Positions 58,974-64,000 of a stretch of DNA of 64,000 bases are shown here, piece after piece. This DNA is from JADMIH01 sp036399775 (GTDB taxonomy: Bacteria > Chloroflexota > Chloroflexia > QHBQ01 > JADMIH01): positions 186,001-250,000 of the forward strand of contig DASWMJ010000084.1 in assembly GCA_036399775.1 (NCBI GenBank), in the 5' to 3' direction. A model generated the notes under the pieces. The model was not told where the DNA came from. It did no database searches and saw only the letters and a list, made by a program, of their open reading frames with translations. Each line of letters starts with the position of its first letter. The first letter of the stretch is position 1. The translations under genes were made by a program, and so were the position numbers.

Positions 58974-58977
58974 CTAG
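58941..58977. repeat. Heptanucleotide array (unit CACTAAT-like)
   Basis: Five degenerate units (GGTCCCT, GACCACT, AATTACT, GATCACC, GGCCACT) run into the stop TAG of the acidic TPR protein gene. Confidence 0.75.
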
Positions 58978-61900
58978 GAGATCTTGTTGTACTCCTGCAC
59001 CGCCTCCTGGAAGCGGCCTTGCTTCATGTAGAGGTCGCCACGCACCTGGTGGAAGTGAGCGCGCCCGTTGGCCTCGCCCTCCAGGTCGCTCAACTCCTCG
59101 ATGATCAATTGCAAGACCCCCGGAGTGATCGCGCGCTTCTTCAAGATGCGGCGATATACCCGCAACGCCGTGTCGAGGTCGCCCACTTGCGTGTACGCTA
59201 GGGCCAGCGCCATGTGAGCGCCTACGTCGCCTGGGTTGGCCGCCACCATCGCCTGTAGCTCGTCAAAGCCGTCCAGTGAGGGGAGCGGCCCCGACATCAT
59301 CATATCGCGACGCGACGGCATAGGCGCTGCCGTGACGCCGCCTGATCCGCCCTGTCCTTCGGCCCTGCCATTGTTCTGTGTTCCCATATTTTCTTCCTCC
59401 TCGGGTCCATCGGCTGCCTCAGCCTGGCCCATTGCTATGGTTTTTTCAGTGTCGTCAATTGTCTCAACTTGTGCCATTTGCTCGCCTGGAGCCTGCGCTT
59501 CAACCGTTTCAGGCTCTTCCGCTTCAAGGTTGTGCAAGGTCAGCATGTCGCGCTCCGTCTTGCCGGTCTGCAACACTTTGGCCTTGAGGGTGTTATCGGG
59601 TGGAGCAGGGACATCCTCTACGGAAGGCCCCTCTACGGAAGGCTCCACCCTGGGTGCGTCCGGGGTTGCGGCGTAGTCCGGTACCGACTGCAAAGTAGCT
59701 TCGTCCAACCGGCCTGTCGCCTTGCCGCGCTTGCGCCCGGTTTGCTTCGCCGTCAGGAAGAATGACGTGTCAAGATCGCTATCGCGCTCCTCCGTGTCGC
59801 CAGGCATGCCAGCGCCCTCTTCGCCGGCCTCGGCTTGCTGGGAGTCGAACAGTTCAGCGAATGGCTCAATCCTCTCTTCCTCAACCGTATCCTGGGCTTC
59901 GGGAGCCGGTTCCAGTACGGTAGTGCCGGGCATCTTCATCTTGGTTGTGTCCAGGAAGCCCGTCGCTACCTCATCGTCGTCCAGGTTGAGTTGCGTGAAA
60001 TCGAACGGGTCCACGTCCAGGTCGGCCACAGCCAGCTTCTCCGTGCCGTCCGTCTCGCCACTCTCGCCCTCAACCATGTTGCCGGTAAGGTCGCGCTCGG
60101 TATCTAGTGACAGGTGGCTCGTGACTGTGGAGGTCCAGCTAGGCGTGCGGCCCGCATCGGTTGGTTGGGCGACAAGCGGTTTCTCCTGGGCTGCGGCTGC
60201 ATTGGCAGGAGGCGCGTCTTCCATGACGGGCTGAGTTGGAACAGGAGCAGGAGCAGGGGCAGGAGTCGCCTCTTGCTCGGCAATTTGGCCCGTAGTCGCG
60301 CCAAAGTTCGCGGCGGGAGGAGTGGCGGGCACTTCGCGCAGCACGCCGGACGCCGGACTGATCCCCAGCAGATCGGCCAGGGCGGCAAGGTCTGTAGTAG
60401 CCCGCATACCTTCGTGCCGTTCGGGTACTATCCCAAGCAACTCCTCGGTGTTGAAGCCCAGCGACTCTCCCTGCTCGGCAAGGTTCAGAGCCGTGAAGTC
60501 AAATGGAGCGATGGGAGGGAGGTCCGAGTAGTCGTCTTCCGGCGCTTCTTCTAGCGCGGGGTCCTCCTGCGTCGCGGGTTCGGCCATCGCCATTTCAGCC
60601 ATTGCCATCTCGGCCATCGCCACTTCGGCAACCGGCTCCATAGGTACAGGTTCCGGCTCGGCAGGCTCGTCAACCGGGGCTTCCGGCTCAACGGCTTCAA
60701 CCGCAGGCGAGGCAAACATCTCCGGCACCCCTGATGGTGCGACATCTTGCAAGAAGCTGCTGTTAGTGCTTAGCTCGCTGGTGTCCTTCAGCCAGAAGGG
60801 TAAAGGCGCGCCATCGTCGCCCGTCTCTTTGAATTCCAAAGCGTGTATCTCGGCCAACCCCGCGACTTGCTCCTCTTGCTGGAAGGCCTCTGCCTCCACC
60901 TCCACAGGCGCTTCGGCGTAAGCGGCGGGCTGCTCGGCCTGCTCGGCCTGCTCGGCCTGCGCCGCCTCAACTTCCATTGCCTCCATCGAGGGCATGGCCT
61001 CTTCCACGTCCGGTTCGGATAGCGGTGCGGATGTCGTACCGCTATCAAACATGAACTGCTCGAAAACCAGGTCAGTTGTGCCGAAGCTCCCTTCCGCAAC
61101 GGCGGGGGGTGTTTCCGCTTCTTCGATAACGGGTGCCGCATCAACAGCCATTTGGGCCTGTACAGGCTCAACCTCCGCCTCTACCTCCTGGCTGACGGGC
61201 GGCGCGGCATCTTCTTCAACCTGGGGAGCATCTACGACCACAGCCTGGCTTTCTACCTGGGGGGCGGATTCCGCGGACAACCTGGCTGCAAGCTCAGCGC
61301 CCAGCGCCGCACGCTCAACCCAGGCAGGCACTCGCCTCTCCTCCGCCGGTTGCTCCTCTGTCGTAGAGGCAGGTTCGGCTTCCTGGGGAGGGGGAGCGAC
61401 TTCGGTGGTAGCCGTAGCGCTCCACTGCTTGCTTGACCGCATGGCTATCAGCACGACGCTGAAATCTTCTACGGAGGCGAGCACGCCGTCACTCCAACCC
61501 ATATCGCTGCTCGCGGGCGCGTCCATAACGACCGTGCCGTTCCCGTTCTGGTAGGGCATGGGCGATACAGCGAATGGGCCGGTGCCTTCTTGCGCGACTT
61601 CGGGCGCGGGCGGGGCCAGGGATGCGGCGGGCTGCGGCGTATAGCCGTTGCCTTCGTGCGGGGACATGCCGGGGAAGAGCGCGTCTGCCCCCATAGGCGA
61701 GGGCTGCGCCTCCAGCTGCTCGTAGAGAGCAGGTGTATCCGAAGAGAGTGAGGTCACGTTGCGCCTGCCGGTCGAGCCTGCCCCGCTGATACGCTGGGTG
61801 AGCGGGCCGGTACCGCGTGGCGCGGCGGGGCTGACGCCGGAAACGCGCGAGCTGAGAGGCCCTGTGCCCACCTTAGTGGAAGGGGGAGTATCAGCGCCCG

Positions 61901-62399
61901 TAGCGGCGGCTTCAACCTGGGGCGGCGTACCTGTGGGGTCGCCTCCCTGCGTGGATGCGCCCGCGAGCGGTCCGGTACCCGTGGGCGAGCCGCCAGGTAC
62001 GACGAAGCTGACGAACGGCGCGCCGCCAGGCTCGTTACCCTGCAAATAAGGAGGCACCGGCACGCTCTCTCCTGTCATACCCACAGGAGCAGGCTGGTGG
62101 GTCTGGTGGGGTGGCATAGGCGGCGCGCTCGGCGGCATGCTGGCCTGGCCCACGTAGGGCGGCGCGTCCATCTGCACGGCGCTCGCGGGCGCAGAGCCTG
62201 ACTGCGCGCTCCAACCGGAAGCGGGCTGTCCAGACTGCTGCACAGCAGTGCTAGGCCCCTCGCCCGGATCGAACATGAACGACTCGAATTCCAGGTCGTC
62301 CGGGTTGAACCGCCCCGTAGGCATGTCGCTCATATCCGGCAGCCCCACGTCATCGTCGTTGTTATTGCCGCTACCCCACATATTCTCGTCTCGCATCAT
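58974..62399 (-). CDS. Large acidic motif-rich protein with C-terminal TPR
   Basis: A 1,141-residue protein, mostly low-complexity and very acidic (Ala/Glu/Pro/Val), probably disordered. Short motifs recur: DLEFESFMFDPG near residue 35 and DLVFEQFMFDSG near 445; PFDFTALNL and PFDFTQLNL; and GTGPL (three) with GTGPF. The last 110 residues are globular, with two to three TPR-like repeats (GAHMALALAYTQVGDLDTAL, HFHQVRGDLYMKQGRFQEAV). No known family was recognised. The repeated aromatic motifs could be docking peptides for one partner. The ATG at 62399 has GAGGTAACGG upstream. It follows sbcD by 76 bases. Confidence 0.8.
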   Translation of the reverse strand: MMRDENMWGSGNNNDDDVGLPDMSDMPTGRFNPDDLEFESFMFDPGEGPSTAVQQSGQPASGWSAQSGSAPASAVQMDAPPYVGQASMPPSAPPMPPHQTHQPAPVGMTGESVPVPPYLQGNEPGGAPFVSFVVPGGSPTGTGPLAGASTQGGDPTGTPPQVEAAATGADTPPSTKVGTGPLSSRVSGVSPAAPRGTGPLTQRISGAGSTGRRNVTSLSSDTPALYEQLEAQPSPMGADALFPGMSPHEGNGYTPQPAASLAPPAPEVAQEGTGPFAVSPMPYQNGNGTVVMDAPASSDMGWSDGVLASVEDFSVVLIAMRSSKQWSATATTEVAPPPQEAEPASTTEEQPAEERRVPAWVERAALGAELAARLSAESAPQVESQAVVVDAPQVEEDAAPPVSQEVEAEVEPVQAQMAVDAAPVIEEAETPPAVAEGSFGTTDLVFEQFMFDSGTTSAPLSEPDVEEAMPSMEAMEVEAAQAEQAEQAEQPAAYAEAPVEVEAEAFQQEEQVAGLAEIHALEFKETGDDGAPLPFWLKDTSELSTNSSFLQDVAPSGVPEMFASPAVEAVEPEAPVDEPAEPEPVPMEPVAEVAMAEMAMAEMAMAEPATQEDPALEEAPEDDYSDLPPIAPFDFTALNLAEQGESLGFNTEELLGIVPERHEGMRATTDLAALADLLGISPASGVLREVPATPPAANFGATTGQIAEQEATPAPAPAPVPTQPVMEDAPPANAAAAQEKPLVAQPTDAGRTPSWTSTVTSHLSLDTERDLTGNMVEGESGETDGTEKLAVADLDVDPFDFTQLNLDDDEVATGFLDTTKMKMPGTTVLEPAPEAQDTVEEERIEPFAELFDSQQAEAGEEGAGMPGDTEERDSDLDTSFFLTAKQTGRKRGKATGRLDEATLQSVPDYAATPDAPRVEPSVEGPSVEDVPAPPDNTLKAKVLQTGKTERDMLTLHNLEAEEPETVEAQAPGEQMAQVETIDDTEKTIAMGQAEAADGPEEEENMGTQNNGRAEGQGGSGGVTAAPMPSRRDMMMSGPLPSLDGFDELQAMVAANPGDVGAHMALALAYTQVGDLDTALRVYRRILKKRAITPGVLQLIIEELSDLEGEANGRAHFHQVRGDLYMKQGRFQEAVQEYNKIS

Positions 62400-62411
62400 A
62401 GCCGTTACCTC

Positions 62412-62478
62412 GTTGAGAAATCAGAAGTCAGAAGTCAGAAATTAGCAATAATAATTCAAAACTCAAAATTCAAAATCA
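62412..62478. repeat. Two heptanucleotide arrays with different units
   Basis: AGAAATC/AGAAGTC (62412-62443) is followed by AATTCAA/AACTCAA (62452-62478). The latter contains the stop TGA of sbcD. Unlike most gaps, the two arrays are not complementary to each other. Confidence 0.85.
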
Positions 62479-63744
62479 GTCGCCGGTTGGCCGTGCACTC
62501 TCGGCAACTATCGATTGTAACTTGTCGAAGTGCTTCAACAGCGTCTCTACACGCGCCGGTGTGGTCTCTTTATCCCGCAGATAGACCTCAAGGGCCTGCC
62601 TGGGGGTCATCTGCTCGATCATGCCCTCGCCCAGCCTGAGCCGGTGGGCGCGAGCCGAGTTGACCGCGACCGTCACGAACGACGGCCTGAGGGCATTCAG
62701 CGCGTGCCGTATCTCGTCCTGGCGCAGATCGCGCTGGTATTCGGGGGCGGTCTCTATCACCACCCGCACGACGGCTTCCCTTATATCGTCGGCCCGCTCT
62801 TCGATACGGCGTAGCACTTCTTCGGTTGGAAATTCGCACGCCGCGTTGACCCTGACCGTCACGAAGCGCCGTGCGCTCACCTCGTGGAACTCGTGGCGCA
62901 CCTCGCGCACTCCGTCCGGCCCCGGCTCGTCTATCTCGACCGAGACGAAGCCCTTCCTGTCTTTCTCCTCGCCGAAGTCTATCCTCTCAAGCGAGCCTGG
63001 GTAGACGATGGGAGGACGCTGGTAGCTCAACACCTGGTGCTTGTGGATGTGGCCCATAGCCACGTAATCGAAAGCATCGTTGGCAAGCAGCACTTTCGGC
63101 AATACCACGTCCTGCCCCAGCATTATATCCTTCTCGGACGACAATACCGCGCCCTGCACCGATGCATGTACCGTAAGCACCGTAGGCAGAGCGGGGTCGA
63201 GCTTCTGCACCGAATCGTCTATGAACCGCTCGACCAGGTTCAATAGCTCTTTGTTCAACCCGTCCGGGTCGAGATTGCGAAAGTCTTTATTGCTCAACAG
63301 GTACGATCGGGAGAGCCAGGGCACCGCCACTATCTGCACGGGTCCCACCCGCGTATCCAGCGAATGCACGCCCGGCTTGTGCGCCACCACTACCTGCGGC
63401 ACCGCCAGCGTGGAGTAAATTTCCACCGTGTTTGCACGTTGCAACGCGTTTGGTACGTCGTGGTTGCCGACCAGTATGAAGGTAGGCATACCGGCAGCCG
63501 ACAGCTTGCGTATGCACCGGGCGAACTCGCGCTGCACGGTGGGTGTAGGATCGCGGTTCTTGAATATGTCCCCGGCGATTAGGACGAGATGCACGTCGTT
63601 TTGCAGCGCCCAGTCGAGCGCCTCATTCAGCGAGTTCAGGAAGTCGCCCAGGCGGGAAGATAGACCCGTAACCGCGTCTGTGCGGCCATAGTTCTCTATG
63701 CCCAGGTGTATATCGGCCAGGTGCAGTATGCGCAGAGTCGGCAA
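62476..63744 (-). CDS. sbcD: DNA repair exonuclease SbcD (Mre11-like)
   Basis: A 422-residue Mre11/SbcD nuclease. The metal-binding motifs are LADIHLGIENYG (D11, H13), VLIAGDIFKNRDP, VGNHDVP, TVHASVQG and YVAMGHIHKHQ. The C-terminal 140 residues form the capping region. SbcD with SbcC opens hairpins and cleans DNA ends, which is notable in a genome full of long perfect hairpins. SbcC is not in this window; the next gene downstream is the acidic TPR protein. The start is a TTG at 63744 with AAAGG upstream. A near-consensus promoter lies just before. Confidence 0.92.
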   Translation of the reverse strand: MPTLRILHLADIHLGIENYGRTDAVTGLSSRLGDFLNSLNEALDWALQNDVHLVLIAGDIFKNRDPTPTVQREFARCIRKLSAAGMPTFILVGNHDVPNALQRANTVEIYSTLAVPQVVVAHKPGVHSLDTRVGPVQIVAVPWLSRSYLLSNKDFRNLDPDGLNKELLNLVERFIDDSVQKLDPALPTVLTVHASVQGAVLSSEKDIMLGQDVVLPKVLLANDAFDYVAMGHIHKHQVLSYQRPPIVYPGSLERIDFGEEKDRKGFVSVEIDEPGPDGVREVRHEFHEVSARRFVTVRVNAACEFPTEEVLRRIEERADDIREAVVRVVIETAPEYQRDLRQDEIRHALNALRPSFVTVAVNSARAHRLRLGEGMIEQMTPRQALEVYLRDKETTPARVETLLKHFDKLQSIVAESARPTGD

Positions 63745-63839
63745 CTTTGCTCTATACCTTTCATCGCGAGCAGTGAATCATGCTCTCCAAACGGAACGGT
63801 GGCACTACATTTGCACAAGGATTAGTACCCCCTTCTCCG

Positions 63840-63868
63840 AGTATAGCAGCCGTGTTTTAGCGTGTCAA
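63840..63868 (-). promoter_or_regulatory. Strong sigma-70 promoter for sbcD
   Basis: On the minus strand a perfect TTGACA (63863-63868), a 17-base spacer and TATACT (63840-63845), about 95 bases upstream of the sbcD start. Confidence 0.75.
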
Positions 63869-63922
63869 CCCTTACGTATGGTACAATTGGCATACTCATA
63901 ATAGCCAAATTAGCCGTGATGT

Positions 63923-63963
63923 GTGAAACGTATTGCGTATTGCGTAGTACGTATTGCGTGAAA
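63923..63963. repeat. Heptanucleotide array (units CGTATTG/CGTGAAA)
   Basis: Five to six units (GTGAAAC, GTATTGC, GTATTGC, GTAGTAC, GTATTGC, GTGAAA) lie at the window's right end. It shares the 13-base core CGTATTGCGTAGT with the array at 218-248. Confidence 0.82.
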
Positions 63964-64000
63964 AGCCTTTGGAGCTATTCGCCCTCGTAAATCCCCTTGT

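Overview
The window looks like a chromosomal piece of a Chloroflexota bacterium (class not resolvable). The grounds are indirect: moderately high GC, lipoproteins with Thr/Pro-rich linkers, WD40 and TPR proteins, TadE/TadG-like surface proteins, Uma2 and Panacea families, and a two-subunit-type acyl-CoA mutase. No rRNA, tRNA, CRISPR array or integrase was seen.

Layout. (1) 1-17,967, minus strand: a complex I (NADH-quinone oxidoreductase) operon in the order nuoA-B-C-D-E-F-[toxin/antitoxin cassette]-G-H-I-J-K-L-M-N, with a good promoter upstream of nuoA and nuoN cut by the window edge. Two PIN-toxin modules sit between nuoF and nuoG; one toxin is frameshifted. (2) 18-31 kb: a glycosyltransferase fused to a ClpC-type N-domain, a sorbosone-dehydrogenase-like lipoprotein, two tandem WD40 proteins, a cell-surface polysaccharide cluster (YfhO-like protein, acyltransferase, GT4), a PrsW protease, a DUF1622 protein and an epoxide-hydrolase-like enzyme. 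(3) 31-45 kb: a large TPR membrane protein, a YdcF protein, a hydrolase, three TadE/TadG-like pseudopilin/surface proteins, a GNAT enzyme, an acyl-ACP desaturase, a Uma2 nuclease, a B12-dependent acyl-CoA mutase large subunit and a Panacea-type toxin/antitoxin pair. (4) 46-57 kb: a phage-derived head and packaging module (capsid, scaffold-like, adaptors, portal; then terminase, a holin-like protein and a small leader protein) split by about 4.4 kb of unrelated genes, with no tail, integrase or lysis enzyme visible. (5) 57-64 kb: two tiny paralogous membrane proteins, a Yip1 protein, a 1,141-residue acidic motif-rich TPR protein and SbcD.

The most striking structure is not a gene. Almost every intergenic gap carries short tandem arrays with a strict 7-base period. 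The unit differs between loci (GAATTTT, GTAAAAC, GAATTAC, GAAGTCA, GATTTTA, TGACCCC, CGCCACT, GCGGAAT), but where two arrays flank a gap they are usually reverse complements of each other, so each gap can fold as a hairpin. About 20 genes end with their stop codon at or inside such an array, and three genes (YfhO-like, portal, terminase) carry arrays read through in frame. These resemble the heptanucleotide STRR repeats known from cyanobacteria; whether they have been described in this lineage I cannot tell.

Other leads: a roughly 40-bp motif shared upstream of both halves of the phage module; the GT2-ClpN fusion; the Panacea pair; the mutase whose substrate-pocket residues are not those of methylmalonyl-CoA mutase; and altered FMN/NADH-site residues in NuoF.
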